Source: Candidatus Phycosocius spiralis (GTDB lineage: Bacteria; Pseudomonadota; Alphaproteobacteria; Caulobacterales; Aquidulcibacteraceae). From it: 64,000 nt of DNA. The notes beneath the pieces were generated by a model. That model ran no database searches and had not been told where the DNA came from. It saw only the letters and a list, made by a program, of their open reading frames with translations. A program made the translations under genes and the position numbers. Of this stretch, positions 1 to 8,888 are shown piece after piece. The stretch spans positions 39,135-103,134 of the forward strand of contig NZ_BPFZ01000010.1 of assembly GCF_030158815.1 (NCBI RefSeq), read 5' to 3'. How positions within the stretch are numbered: position 1 is the first letter of the stretch; each line of letters starts with the position of its first letter.

Positions 1-1342
1 CTTCACTTATATCACCTGCCCACTCACCATGATAAAGTGCCAGTAAACGTTCGGCTGGGGTTTGACCTGAAGCTGCGATTTCATCAAGTTCACTTAAATA
101 GCCTGTTTCATCATCACCCGACGCATTGAACTGTTGACGGGCGCGCAACCCTTGGCGGGCGATATCTAGTACATCCTTGGCAACATCTTGTGCGCTGCGC
201 CCCTTGATCGGCGCACGCAGTCCCAAAAAGGGTACGCTGCGACGCAGGCTTTCGCGGTCTTCTGCGCTCCATTCCCGGATCAATTCTAATGCCGCTTCTG
301 TGGCTGCATCATCGTAAAGAAGGCCAACAAACAAGGCCGGTAAAGCACAAAGCCTAGACCAAGGCCCCGCGTCCGCGCCGCGCATCTCTAAAAAAGTTTT
401 TAGGCGTACTTCAGGAAAGCAGGTGGTTAAATGATCTTCCCAATCTTTCATAGTCGGCTTTTGGCCGGGCAATTCTGGTAACCTACCCGCCATAAAATCG
501 CGGAAGGAGCGTCCGGCGAGGTCGAGATAGATCCCATTTCGCTTGGCAAAATACATTGGAACATCCAAGGCCCATTGCGCATATCGGGCAAAGCCCATGC
601 CAGGCTCAAACACGAAAGGTAGCATGCCGGTGCGGTCAGGATCGGTATCGCTCCAAACATGGGCGCGGTAACTCAAAAACCCGTTGGGGCGGCCTTCGCC
701 AAAAGGTGAGTTCGCAAATAAAGCGGTAGCGATAGGCTGCAACGCTAAAGCAACTTGGAATTTCTTAACCATATCGGCTTCTGAACCAAAATCGAGATTG
801 GTTTGCACCGTACAGGAGCGAAACATCATCTGACGGCCCAAGCGTCCCACTTTGGGCATATAGTCGCGCATGATTATATAGCGCCCTTTGGGCATCAAAG
901 GGATTTCTTCGATGCTGTGCTTGGGATTGAAGCCCAAACCCAAAAAACCGATCCCTAGACGGTCTGCAATGGTACGTACATCGGCCAAATGCGCGCCAAC
1001 TTCTGTGCAAGTTTGGTGCAAATGTTCCAGAGGTGCGCCAGACAATTCAAATTGGCCACCGGGCTCTAAAGTGATCGAGGCTAAGCCTTGCTTAAGTCCG
1101 ATTATGTTACCACCTTCATAGATGCCGTCCCAACCAGACAAGTTTTTCATGCCATCAAGAAGCGCACCTACACCCTGCTCACCACCATAAGGTACCGGTG
1201 CGTTAGACCCTTTATAGAAGCCGAATTTCTCATGCTCGGTCCCGATTTTCCAGTGCGATTTGGGCTTGGGGCCCGCATCAAAATAAGGCAATAAATCCTC
1301 AAATGTCTCCAGAGGTCTGGAAGGGTCGTGTAGATCGGCCAT
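1..1342 (-). CDS. gshA: Glutamate-cysteine ligase, partial (C-terminus beyond window edge)
   Basis: Catalyses the ATP-dependent joining of glutamate and cysteine, the first step of glutathione synthesis in the cytosol. The minus-strand frame opens with ATG at 1342 and stays open to base 1 (447 codons), so only the last few residues lie outside. Readable segments include GTEHEKF near residue 33, EGGNIIGL, SLEPGGQFELSG-like glutamate-ligase sequence, and MRDYMPK, the pattern of the plant-type enzyme found in Alphaproteobacteria. The visible end (YHGEW followed by GDISE) resembles the usual end of the family. It lies 92 bp downstream of the alternative oxidase gene on the same strand and may be co-transcribed with it. 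Family assignment is firm; the operon link is inference. Confidence 0.93.
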   Translation of the reverse strand, partial: MADLHDPSRPLETFEDLLPYFDAGPKPKSHWKIGTEHEKFGFYKGSNAPVPYGGEQGVGALLDGMKNLSGWDGIYEGGNIIGLKQGLASITLEPGGQFELSGAPLEHLHQTCTEVGAHLADVRTIADRLGIGFLGLGFNPKHSIEEIPLMPKGRYIIMRDYMPKVGRLGRQMMFRSCTVQTNLDFGSEADMVKKFQVALALQPIATALFANSPFGEGRPNGFLSYRAHVWSDTDPDRTGMLPFVFEPGMGFARYAQWALDVPMYFAKRNGIYLDLAGRSFRDFMAGRLPELPGQKPTMKDWEDHLTTCFPEVRLKTFLEMRGADAGPWSRLCALPALFVGLLYDDAATEAALELIREWSAEDRESLRRSVPFLGLRAPIKGRSAQDVAKDVLDIARQGLRARQQFNASGDDETGYLSELDEIAASGQTPAERLLALYHGEWAGDISE

Positions 1343-1434
1343 TTAAGTTATCTCAAACTGCGCGTGATTCACGCAATTGTGAGTTAGGGCGCGTTTATGA
1401 CCGGCGCAAGACGGCATCTAAATTTTTCAAGGGA

Positions 1435-2076
1435 TTACGCTGACAAGGCCTGTGCGAAAGCATGGTTCACGTCTCGGTGGTGCGCTTCATCGGCACGTAC
1501 CGCGATCACCACATCGCGCAGACACGCATCGGAATTAAGCTTCCAATACTCGATTGCAATGGCCGGTGCGGGCACATTCTCTATTCTGCCTGCGTCAATT
1601 TCAGCCAGATAAGCTGTGTAACTGATCACAGCTTCCTCCTCAAAATAGCCGACCATCCGATGGGCCGTGCGTGGGAAAAACAAATAAAGAACGAAGAAAG
1701 CATTGAAAAAAACTCCTTGCGCCAACAGGATCAACATCCGCTCTAACCAGCCGGGCTTGGCCATGGCGACAAAAGTCATCAGATGCATACGCTCATTCTG
1801 GCTTTCATCCAGCAAAGTTTGGATCCAACCCCGATCATCTTCCATCCGGCGTAAGCTGCGCATATGCACCAACATGCCGGCGACCATGCCGGGTACCGCT
1901 GCCACCGTCTCCAAAACGACCGCACGATGGCCATAGCGCTTGGCAAAAAAGACATCTGCAAACCAGCGCAGCATTCGTGTCATGCCCAAAGCCACACGGT
2001 CGGAGAGCGTAATAGGGGTTTGATGGGACATGATTGGGGTAGTATCTGCTTCAGTGGTTGGGGAAAAATCACACAT
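1435..2076 (-). CDS. aox: Alternative oxidase (di-iron ubiquinol oxidase)
   Basis: Oxidises ubiquinol and reduces oxygen to water without pumping protons, giving cyanide-insensitive respiration at the inner membrane. All expected di-iron ligands are visible: LETVAA with E56, NERMHL with E95 and H98, FEEEA around E147, and ADEAHH with E197 and H200. The VPGMVAGM and MHLMTF stretches are also typical. The frame is open back to 2232, but ATG at 2076 has AAGGAGG five bases upstream and avoids overlapping rsmE, so this start is chosen (213 aa). This is shorter than plant enzymes because the mitochondrial targeting extension is absent. It sits between rsmE and gshA. Bacterial alternative oxidases are patchily distributed, which suggests gain by transfer (inference). 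Confidence 0.95.
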   Translation of the reverse strand: MCDFSPTTEADTTPIMSHQTPITLSDRVALGMTRMLRWFADVFFAKRYGHRAVVLETVAAVPGMVAGMLVHMRSLRRMEDDRGWIQTLLDESQNERMHLMTFVAMAKPGWLERMLILLAQGVFFNAFFVLYLFFPRTAHRMVGYFEEEAVISYTAYLAEIDAGRIENVPAPAIAIEYWKLNSDACLRDVVIAVRADEAHHRDVNHAFAQALSA

Positions 2077-2198
2077 ATGGCCCTCCTTGTGGTCAAAACC
2101 GACTGTCTGAACCCATCTATTATTGCTCATCCCTAAGATTATATGGCCATACACCAACAGATGCGTTATGCGACCCAATGACGCGCTAGGTGACATGT

Positions 2199-2978
2199 TC
2201 AGGCCTTGTTGCATGAGAGCGAGTAAGCCCAATCACCCCAACAGTTTTGGATCAAAACCAGACCAGCGTAACAGGCGGTATCTGCCCGCAAAATACGTGG
2301 TCCCAAAGACACGGGTCGTATATGGCTGCAAGCGCGCAATGCTCTTCGCTCTGTAGGTGTAAACCCGCCCTCTGGTCCAATGAGAAGCCCGACTTTAAGG
2401 GGTCTATCCGCTAGAGCCACCTGTATCGAAGGACACCCTCCAGCTTCATCGGCAAACAAGACTACACACTCTGTCATTTTTGCGCATAACAGGGCCGATA
2501 AGGGTACTGGCGGGGCAACCTCTGGCACACTAAGCCTGCCACATTGCTCTGCAGCTTCAACGGCGCGCGCGCTAAGTCGGTCCTGATTGAGTTTTCGGAC
2601 AATGGTGCGATCGGTCAGGACGGGGCGAATATGGGCAACCCCCAATTCGGTTGCTTTTTCGACGATAAAATCGGTCCGATCACCTTTAACGGGGGCTAAA
2701 TAAAGCGTTAGATCGGCTGGGTAATCCTGTGGGCGGGTTTGTTGGGAAACCTGCATCGTGGCGCTTTTCTTAGATATGCTCTTCAGCTCCGCCAGCCACT
2801 CGCCGTCTCGCCCATTAAACACCAAGACTTGCACGCCAAGGCTAAGCCTTAAAACATGAACGAGATAATGGGCTTGGCCTTCCTCCAAAGTTACTAAGAC
2901 ATCACTTGAAAGGTCGCTAGAAACAAAAAGACGCTGGTTTGGTCTTTGGTCTTTGGTAATGGGCTTTGTGGACTTCAT
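2199..2978 (-). CDS. rsmE: 16S rRNA (uracil-1498-N3)-methyltransferase RsmE
   Basis: Methylates N3 of U1498 in the decoding region of 16S rRNA using S-adenosylmethionine. The 259-residue protein has the N-terminal PUA-like part (RLFVSSDL onward), then the SPOUT knot with [13 protein letters not shown] and [11 protein letters not shown], both signatures of RsmE. The usual ILRxETA motif has D in place of E here, a small variation. In many Alphaproteobacteria rsmE lies directly before gshA; here the alternative oxidase gene comes between them. The start is ATG at 2978, and the 89-bp space to the divergent ppk2 gene should hold both promoters. Confidence 0.95.
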   Translation of the reverse strand: MKSTKPITKDQRPNQRLFVSSDLSSDVLVTLEEGQAHYLVHVLRLSLGVQVLVFNGRDGEWLAELKSISKKSATMQVSQQTRPQDYPADLTLYLAPVKGDRTDFIVEKATELGVAHIRPVLTDRTIVRKLNQDRLSARAVEAAEQCGRLSVPEVAPPVPLSALLCAKMTECVVLFADEAGGCPSIQVALADRPLKVGLLIGPEGGFTPTERRALRACSHIRPVSLGPRILRADTACYAGLVLIQNCWGDWAYSLSCNKA

Positions 2979-3067
2979 GGGGCAGTTATCACGTCACGGG
3001 CCTTGCCTGGCAAGGGCAAGCATGCGACCAGCTTTAAACGGTCAACTGAACATAAGAAGGGGACAAC

Positions 3068-3880
3068 ATGACGCGTGGCAAAAGTCACATAGATAAATCG
3101 GACCATTCAGTACGATCTAAACTGAGTGATACTGAATTTAGTGAACAATTAATCCAGCTACAAGTTGCCCTAGTCACTACCCAGCAATGGCTGATGGAAA
3201 CAGGTGCTAAGGTCCTCATCATTCTGGAGGGTCGCGATGCAGCTGGTAAGGATGGTACAATCAAACGCCTCACTGAACATATGAGCACGCGTAGCACGCG
3301 CGTAGTTGCTCTACCCAAACCCTCTGACCGCGAGAAATCCCAGTGGTATTTTCAACGCTATACTGCCTATCTCCCAGCTGCAGGCGAAGTCGTGATCTTC
3401 AACCGCTCTTGGTACAATCGCGGCGGGGTAGAGCCAGTTATGGGCTTTTGTCAGGCGCAAGAGCACGCAGATTTTTTACGCGACGTCATTCCCTTTGAGC
3501 TCTTATTGAGCGCATCTGGGATCCACATCATTAAAATTTGGCTCGATATTACTCGTGAAGAACAAGCAAGACGGCTTGAAGCGCGGCGAACTGATCCTTT
3601 AGCACGGCTCAAAATTAGCCCTCTTGACGGGCTGGCTCAGGAAAAGTGGGATGACTATACCGAAGCTCGGAACCAAATGCTGATCGCCACTCATACGCAC
3701 TTGATGCCTTGGTATTGTGTACGTGCGGATTCTAAAAAACAGGCAAGACTGGCGATCATACGCCATATTCTGCATCAATTGGCTTGCCCGGCTTTGGTAG
3801 GCCAAGTTGATGCCCCTGCCCCAAATCTCATGTTCAAATTTCACGAGAAGGCGATCAAGGATGGTCGGCTGGCGGATTAG
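3068..3880 (+). CDS. ppk2: Polyphosphate kinase 2 (PPK2 family)
   Basis: Transfers phosphate between polyphosphate and nucleotides. The 270-residue single-domain protein has the Walker A-like GRDAAGKDG near residue 55, then KPSDREKSQWYFQRY and VIFNRSWYNRGGVEPVMGFC, which hold the lid and Walker B residues of the family, and the WLDITREEQARR segment. Length and motifs fit class I PPK2, though substrate preference (ADP or GDP) cannot be read from sequence. A good ribosome-binding site (AAGGGG, six bases before ATG) sets the start. The last 26 bases overlap the end of the convergent nnrD gene. Confidence 0.93.
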   Translation: MTRGKSHIDKSDHSVRSKLSDTEFSEQLIQLQVALVTTQQWLMETGAKVLIILEGRDAAGKDGTIKRLTEHMSTRSTRVVALPKPSDREKSQWYFQRYTAYLPAAGEVVIFNRSWYNRGGVEPVMGFCQAQEHADFLRDVIPFELLLSASGIHIIKIWLDITREEQARRLEARRTDPLARLKISPLDGLAQEKWDDYTEARNQMLIATHTHLMPWYCVRADSKKQARLAIIRHILHQLACPALVGQVDAPAPNLMFKFHEKAIKDGRLAD

Positions 3881-4757
3881 CGCGCTTGAGAGGACTTGGT
3901 GCCAACTCATTGAGAAGATCTGGTAAATGCGCGATCAAATCGCTGGCGATCAACCCAGGCCCCGCGCGATTGGCGGCTTGGCTATGCAGCCACACCCCGC
4001 CACATGCCGCATCAAACGGCTCTAAGCCTTGGGCCAAAAGCCCCCCTATCATCCCCGCTAAAACATCTCCTGTCCCGGCACTGGCACAAAATGGGGTGGT
4101 GGACTGGGATAGACCGATGCGACCTTGCGGGGTCGCGACTATGGTTTGATGGCCTTTATTGACTAAAAGAGTACGATAAAGTTTGGCACATTCTAGCGTC
4201 GCGGCCAACTTTACCGAAGGGTTAGCTTGTGGGAACAAACGCTCAAACTCACCTTGATGTGGGGTTAAAATCACAGGAGCTTGCCGCGCGCACAAAGCCT
4301 GACCTAATTCGCCTGACACCCCATCTTGAGCCACAAGGGCCAAAGCATCGCCATCGAGCACGATCGGTCGATCAAACCCGGTCAGGACACTGACTACATC
4401 CTTATGACACTGAGGACTTAAACCTAATCCAGGGCCAATCACCAAAGCGTCAAAGCCATACAACAAGTCCAGCAAAGTGTGATCTGGCATGCGTGCAAGG
4501 ATCAGTCGCTCGGTCTCATGATGGGCCATCATCAAAGCTGCAGCCGGTTCGCCAATCAAGCTGACCCAGCCAGCACCAATACGCTGACCTGCAGCGGCAC
4601 ACAGCCTTGCAGCCCCGGTCTGTAAGGGTCCACCGCTGACGACAGCCAGCCTACCGCGATTATGTTTGTGTGAGGCATCATCTGGCCACACCATGTGCGT
4701 TGCCCACTCAATCCCAATATGTTGACTGGTCTTGGGGGCTTGTTTGGGTGGGCGCAT
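3855..4757 (-). CDS. nnrD: ADP-dependent NAD(P)H-hydrate dehydratase
   Basis: Repairs hydrated, inactive NAD(P)H by ADP-dependent dehydration. Ribokinase-like fold motifs are clear: HNRGRLAVVSGG near the start, VIGPGLGLS, VLDGDALAL, ILTPHQGEFERLF and the anion-hole segment AGTGDVLAGMIGGLLAQG. Many bacteria carry a fused NnrE epimerase at the N-terminus; here only a short leader precedes the dehydratase, so the epimerase must be encoded elsewhere or be absent. ATG at 4757 is chosen because it follows the folB stop by four bases; the open frame extends upstream into folB. It is the last gene of the sORF-SDR-folB-nnrD operon. Confidence 0.88.
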   Translation of the reverse strand: MRPPKQAPKTSQHIGIEWATHMVWPDDASHKHNRGRLAVVSGGPLQTGAARLCAAAGQRIGAGWVSLIGEPAAALMMAHHETERLILARMPDHTLLDLLYGFDALVIGPGLGLSPQCHKDVVSVLTGFDRPIVLDGDALALVAQDGVSGELGQALCARQAPVILTPHQGEFERLFPQANPSVKLAATLECAKLYRTLLVNKGHQTIVATPQGRIGLSQSTTPFCASAGTGDVLAGMIGGLLAQGLEPFDAACGGVWLHSQAANRAGPGLIASDLIAHLPDLLNELAPSPLKRANPPADHP

Positions 4758-4761
4758 GAAA

Positions 4762-5256
4762 TCAACGGCTCCGTTCCAGTTCAACCCCAGAGCAAACAGC
4801 ACCGGGAATGGCCCCAGGTTTTTCTACCCTCACCTTGGTGCTCAAGATGCGAGGGTCTGCTAACAGAGCTTCGCATATTTTTTCCGCAAATGTTTCAATC
4901 AAATGCAGATGTACATCTGAGGCTATGGTGCGGACATGATTGACCAAGGCATCATAATCCACGGTTTCTGCCAAGTGATCGGTGCCAGAGCGAACCGCGG
5001 TATCAAGGTGAACTTCCAAATCGATTACCAGAGGCCGACGATGGCCCTTTTCGTGCGCATAGACACCACATTCGGCTTCCACCATCAGGCCTTTGACAAA
5101 AATTTTCGTACTCAAAGCACGTGTTTGTCTAAGGTTTGAAGCTTTAGTCTTGTAAGTTTCATCGGGCGCAGATTGGGAGGCAGGCCGCTCGGAACGCCGG
5201 ATCATCTGACCTGGACGCATGACGATACCCAATTGGGTTGGCCCTGAAGATTTCAT
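4762..5256 (-). CDS. folB: Dihydroneopterin aldolase
   Basis: Cleaves 7,8-dihydroneopterin to 6-hydroxymethyl-dihydropterin in folate synthesis. The conserved FolB core is seen from KIFVKGLMVEAECGVYAHEK through DYDALVNHV and LIETFAEKICEALL to VRVEKPGAIPGA, where the glutamate and lysine contribute to catalysis. The frame runs upstream to 5358, but ATG at 5256 overlaps the TGA of the SDR gene as ATGA, a normal translational-coupling arrangement, giving 164 residues. About 55 residues before the core look disordered. Co-occurrence with the SDR supports a pterin/folate role for both. Confidence 0.9.
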   Translation of the reverse strand: MKSSGPTQLGIVMRPGQMIRRSERPASQSAPDETYKTKASNLRQTRALSTKIFVKGLMVEAECGVYAHEKGHRRPLVIDLEVHLDTAVRSGTDHLAETVDYDALVNHVRTIASDVHLHLIETFAEKICEALLADPRILSTKVRVEKPGAIPGAVCSGVELERSR

Positions 5257-6026
5257 TCGGTAACACCATCTACATCTGGGGTACGCCAAATCAAGCTTTG
5301 TCCGCCATCCACCGCTAAGACTTGCCCCGTGACTGCTTGGGCGTCCAACATCCAACATATGGCTTCAACAACGGCAGATACAGGGCTACCACTGCCCAGA
5401 AGGGTCGCTTTGATTTGTTTGTGAAAATCGACTTCCGTTTGACGTATATTGCGCGCGGTTGGTCCCGGTGCAACGCCATTAACCCGCACGTGCGGCGCAA
5501 GCGCTTGGGCCAAGGTATGGGTTGCGATCGCAAGGGCCGCTTTGGACAAAGTATAGCTAAAAAATTGCGGCGTCAGCTTGAAGACGCGCTGGTCTATCAC
5601 ATTGACAATGGATCCAGTCAGCCCCACGGGTAAAGCCAAAGCTAGGTTGCGCGCCAATTCACACGGGACCCGGACATGAATGTCAAAATGGCGATCCCAG
5701 CGCGTGCGCGTAAAATCTGTAGCCGCATCATGTTCAAAGATCGAGGCATTATTGACGAGGCCGGTGACGGGTTGGCCTACCAAATCCTGTGCACGAGCGA
5801 TGAGTTCAGCAACCTCGACTGCCACCAAAAGATCGGCCTGAATGAAGCTGGCGCTCAAGCCTTCTGCCCGTAGCTGCGCGGCGGCGTCCTTAGCGTGCGC
5901 AATAGAGCCACTGGCATGGAGGATGACATGATGACCCATTTTGCTGATTTGGGTTGCAATTGCCAAGCCAAGGCGTTGTGCTGCACCCGTAACAAGCACT
6001 ATTTTAGGATTGTTGGAAGCAATCAT
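5253..6026 (-). CDS. SDR family oxidoreductase, pteridine-reductase-like
   Basis: A 257-residue short-chain dehydrogenase. It has the Rossmann signature TGAAQRLG near residue 13, NNASIFEHD, the catalytic Tyr-x3-Lys (YTLSK), and APGPTARN after strand six. The arginine in TGAAQRLG is seen in FolM/pteridine reductase members and favours NADPH. Its stop overlaps the folB start, so a role in reducing dihydrobiopterin-like or dihydrofolate substrates is likely. That substrate assignment is inferred from context and the TGxxxRxG motif. The serine of the usual catalytic triad is not obvious (VNVIDQRVFK replaces the usual Ser region), a feature shared by pteridine reductases. Confidence 0.8.
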   Translation of the reverse strand: MIASNNPKIVLVTGAAQRLGLAIATQISKMGHHVILHASGSIAHAKDAAAQLRAEGLSASFIQADLLVAVEVAELIARAQDLVGQPVTGLVNNASIFEHDAATDFTRTRWDRHFDIHVRVPCELARNLALALPVGLTGSIVNVIDQRVFKLTPQFFSYTLSKAALAIATHTLAQALAPHVRVNGVAPGPTARNIRQTEVDFHKQIKATLLGSGSPVSAVVEAICWMLDAQAVTGQVLAVDGGQSLIWRTPDVDGVTE

Positions 6027-6065
6027 AGGCGGCTTAAGCCAGCTAAACCGACATAGACAGTCAAT

Positions 6066-6146
6066 TTAATCGAGGCGTTTAAATTCGATCAAGTTTAATA
6101 GTCCCATCCCACCAACAGCCAAAGCCAAAGCTAAAATCGCATACAT
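6066..6146 (-). CDS. 26-residue single-span membrane peptide (small ORF)
   Basis: A short ORF heading the SDR-folB-nnrD operon. ATG at 6146 is preceded by AAAGGG with a seven-base spacer, and TAA ends at 6066, 39 bases before the SDR start on the same strand. The peptide begins MYAILALALAVGG, continues as a hydrophobic helix with NLIEF, and ends in charged KRLD, as expected for a single-pass inner-membrane peptide with a cytoplasmic basic/acidic tail. I do not recognise the family and cannot assign a function. The good ribosome-binding site, coherent helix and operon-leading position argue for translation; its shortness keeps confidence moderate. Confidence 0.55.
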   Translation of the reverse strand: MYAILALALAVGGMGLLNLIEFKRLD

Positions 6147-6220
6147 AACTTATCCCTTTCCATTTGCATGACCAACTAGCCCCATTGGCATGCATCGCCA
6201 AGTTAGCCTATACCAACCCC

Positions 6221-6676
6221 ATGCTAAAATCCTTAACAACAACTGCATTTCAAACATGGTTCAGATTAGTACGGGGTACAACATTAGGCGTTCGTATTTT
6301 GGCTTTGGATGGCGACAATCGGGTTTGTTTGGTGCGCCATACCTATATTCCAGGCTGGCATTTACCCGGTGGTGGGGTAGAACGCGGGGAAAGTGGACTT
6401 GACGCCGCCATCAAAGAAGCGCGCGAAGAGGCAGGCCTGATTGTAGAGCCGGTTCAGTTTGAATTGCGTTCCATCCACACCAATTTCGCCCATTTTAAAG
6501 GCGACCACATCCTGCTTTACCGCGCCCATAGCTGGACAAATATGCCGACAAACCGTGCGCATGAAATCGCAGAATATGGGTTCTTTGCCTTAAGCGACTT
6601 GCCCTTAGGCACCACACAAGGCACCAAAAACCGTTTGGCAGAGGCTGCGGGAGCCCCTATTTCGCCAATTTGGTAG
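6221..6676 (+). CDS. Nudix hydrolase
   Basis: A 151-residue Nudix protein. The box GGGVERGESGLDAAIKEAREEAGL runs in two adjoining parts from about residue 50; it matches the consensus except that lysine replaces the first arginine of REUxEE. WHLPGG precedes it. The substrate, probably a nucleoside diphosphate derivative, cannot be told. The frame opens at 6164, but ATG at 6221 places the first residues (MLKSLTTTAF) just before the conserved domain and leaves room for the divergent small-ORF promoter. Its last 20 bases overlap the end of the convergent serine hydrolase gene. Confidence 0.82.
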   Translation: MLKSLTTTAFQTWFRLVRGTTLGVRILALDGDNRVCLVRHTYIPGWHLPGGGVERGESGLDAAIKEAREEAGLIVEPVQFELRSIHTNFAHFKGDHILLYRAHSWTNMPTNRAHEIAEYGFFALSDLPLGTTQGTKNRLAEAAGAPISPIW

Positions 6677-7880
6677 TGGCCTGTGTTACTTCGCCATCCA
6701 AAGCGGCTTGAACTTGACGATAAAAGTCTTCACGGGCTTGCGCTTGCGGCCTTTGATTAGCGCGGGTCCAATTGGCGTTAGACGCGATCACTAAGCGACG
6801 TTTGGGGTCGATGAAAATGCCTTGACCAAAGATGCCTTGTGCGGACACAGCTCCTGAATCGTAGGTCCACCATTGATAGCCATATCCACGATCGGGTTCG
6901 CCATAGTCCTTTTGCTTGGTGGTAGCTTTCGCGAACCAACCTTCTGGTACTACAGATTTATCGCCAATTTTTCCTTGAGCGAGTACAAACAATCCCATGC
7001 GCGCATAATCGCGGGTGGCAATTTGCAAACAGCAGCCAGCAATCTCCTGACCAGTAGCATTTAGAAGCCAAGTGGCTTTTTGTTCCATCCCAAAAGGTTT
7101 CCAGATTTTTTCTGATAAATAGGTAGCCAGTGGTTGTTTGGTCGCTGAACTGACTAGAGCTCCGATCAAATTGGTCTCACCGGTATTATAGTGCCAAACT
7201 TGGCCTGGCGGATGGGCACGGGGCAATTTGCGCATATAGCTGACTGTGGCGTCCACACCTGGATCGGGCTTAGCTTCATTAAATTTTGCTACATCGGCAT
7301 TGGGGTCTTCGTAATCCTCGTTCCAAGCAACACCTGACGACATGGTCAATAGTTGCTCAATCGAGACATCATCATAGGCCGAGCCTTTGAGGTCTGGGAT
7401 ATAAGTTGAAACCTTATCCTCCAAGCTTTTAATATAGCCATCTTGAATGGCTGCCCCAACGAGGCTGGATGTAAAGGATTTTGCCACCGAAAAACTGGTC
7501 CAACGACCTTTGGCATCAAAGCCCAAACCATAGCGTTCTAAACGAATCTTCCCGTCTTGAAGGATCACAAGCCCAGCGATGCGCTGGCTGGCCATATAGG
7601 CGTCCAGATTGTCAAGCTTCAGGGGTGGTCCGAGTGGCAGCGCCAAGGGATTGGGTCCGACCGCAACTGCGCGGCTTTGTGCCAAAAAGGGCAATCTGTC
7701 CATGGCGCGAAAGGCCGCATCACGCTGCGGGATTGACCAGAATAATACGTCCCGATTGGTTGGCACATGCACCAATATGCCTCTGGTCTCTTTATCTAAA
7801 CTGACAAGGGCTAATGCTGCCGAACCAACAGCCAGCACCAAAACAGAACCGAGAATTTTGACGATCAAACCCTTGTTCAC
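6657..7880 (-). CDS. Serine hydrolase, beta-lactamase (class C) family, membrane-anchored
   Basis: A 407-residue penicillin-binding-protein-like esterase or beta-lactamase-family hydrolase. The nucleophile motif is SVAK (SxxK) within WTSFSVAKSFTSSL, and the second motif is YNTG (YxN) in WHYNTGETNLIGAL. YGYQWW occurs near the C-terminus, and the KTG-equivalent is replaced by a GQGIFIDP region. A hydrophobic N-terminal segment (about residues 5-25) should act as signal or anchor, placing the domain in the periplasm. The open frame starts with TTG at 7892; GTG at 7880 preceded by GGGA is preferred. The physiological substrate is unknown, and no evidence supports antibiotic resistance. It follows ilvE closely (21 bp). 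Confidence 0.82.
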   Translation of the reverse strand: MNKGLIVKILGSVLVLAVGSAALALVSLDKETRGILVHVPTNRDVLFWSIPQRDAAFRAMDRLPFLAQSRAVAVGPNPLALPLGPPLKLDNLDAYMASQRIAGLVILQDGKIRLERYGLGFDAKGRWTSFSVAKSFTSSLVGAAIQDGYIKSLEDKVSTYIPDLKGSAYDDVSIEQLLTMSSGVAWNEDYEDPNADVAKFNEAKPDPGVDATVSYMRKLPRAHPPGQVWHYNTGETNLIGALVSSATKQPLATYLSEKIWKPFGMEQKATWLLNATGQEIAGCCLQIATRDYARMGLFVLAQGKIGDKSVVPEGWFAKATTKQKDYGEPDRGYGYQWWTYDSGAVSAQGIFGQGIFIDPKRRLVIASNANWTRANQRPQAQAREDFYRQVQAALDGEVTQATTKLAK

Positions 7881-7901
7881 TTTATATCCCAATCCAAATC
7901 C

Positions 7902-8777
7902 CTAACTGACATGTGAGTTCACAAGCCTATCATAGGCCGTGACAAACTCCTCACAGACCCGGCCAGGTTGGTAATGAATGCCTGCAATCTCCTTAACCGG
8001 AGTGACCTCTGCCGCAGTACCCGTGATGAAGCATTCGCTAAATTGGCCTAATTCCTCAGGCAGAATGGTACGCTCGACAACCTCATAGTTTTTAGCGCGT
8101 GCCAGGCCGATCACCGTTTGGCGGGTAATACCATTGAGGAAGCAATCTGGCGTTGGGGTATGTATCGCGCCATCTTGCACAAAGAAAATATTAGCCCCAG
8201 TGGCTTCTGCGACATGGCCGCGCCAATCGAGCATCAAGGCATCCGCATAGCCCTCTGCCTCCGCGACATGTTTGGAATCAGTGCATATCATGTAAAGACC
8301 TGCTGCTTTGGCCTCACATGGGGCCGTTTTAGGGTCAGGACGCCGCCATTTAGCGTGGGTCATCCGAATACCACTCATTTTATCAGCAAAATAATTGCCC
8401 CATTCCCAAACCGCCACGGCAGCGCGAATGGTGTTTTGCTGCGCCGATACCCCCATCATCTCACTGCCGCGCCACATTAAAGGGCGGACATAGCAATTTT
8501 CAAATCCATTGCGTGCCATTGCTTCGGCTTTGGCCGTTTCAATGTCCTCCATGGTAAAGCTAGGCTTCATACCCATGATGGAAGCCGAGTTAAACAAGCG
8601 CCTTGTATGGCGTTTGCTTTCAAAAATGTGTCCCTGATAGGCCCGCTCACCTTCAAACACCGATGAGCCATAATGGAGGCCATGGGTCAGCACATGCACT
8701 TTGGCCTCGCGCCATGGCAAAAAAGTGCCGTCCATCCAAATCCAGCCATCTCGGTCGTCAAAGGGTATAAAAGTCAT
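7902..8777 (-). CDS. ilvE: Branched-chain amino acid aminotransferase
   Basis: Transfers amino groups between glutamate and the keto acids of leucine, isoleucine and valine using pyridoxal phosphate (fold type IV). Motifs include WMDGTFLPWREAKVHVLTHGLHYG, read in two parts, SSVFEGERAY, YVRPLMWRG, and AEATGANIFFV followed by FLNGITRQTVI. The catalytic lysine lies in the SKHVAEAEG-preceding segment typical of the family. ATG at 8777 gives 291 residues with the usual N-terminus; the frame extends upstream into the intergenic region shared with the divergent marR gene. This ilvE/marR head-to-head arrangement is common in Alphaproteobacteria. Confidence 0.93.
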   Translation of the reverse strand: MTFIPFDDRDGWIWMDGTFLPWREAKVHVLTHGLHYGSSVFEGERAYQGHIFESKRHTRRLFNSASIMGMKPSFTMEDIETAKAEAMARNGFENCYVRPLMWRGSEMMGVSAQQNTIRAAVAVWEWGNYFADKMSGIRMTHAKWRRPDPKTAPCEAKAAGLYMICTDSKHVAEAEGYADALMLDWRGHVAEATGANIFFVQDGAIHTPTPDCFLNGITRQTVIGLARAKNYEVVERTILPEELGQFSECFITGTAAEVTPVKEIAGIHYQPGRVCEEFVTAYDRLVNSHVS

Positions 8778-8888
8778 TGTCGTTTGCCCACTTAGATTTA
8801 TCCAAACTTGCGTGTATGGAGAATAATATGCTTCGCAGTTTTTGGGCTTGAACCCAAATGCGAGGAGACGCAATCTCTCGGACCAGCC

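Noticed and set aside
2077..2232. Longer alternative oxidase with a 52-residue extension
   Set aside because: The extension overlaps the rsmE end and lacks a ribosome-binding site, while ATG 2076 has AAGGAGG at ideal spacing.
6066..6082. CtrA-type site (TTAA-N7-TTAA) near the small membrane ORF
   Set aside because: The spacer between the two TTAA elements is nine bases, not seven.
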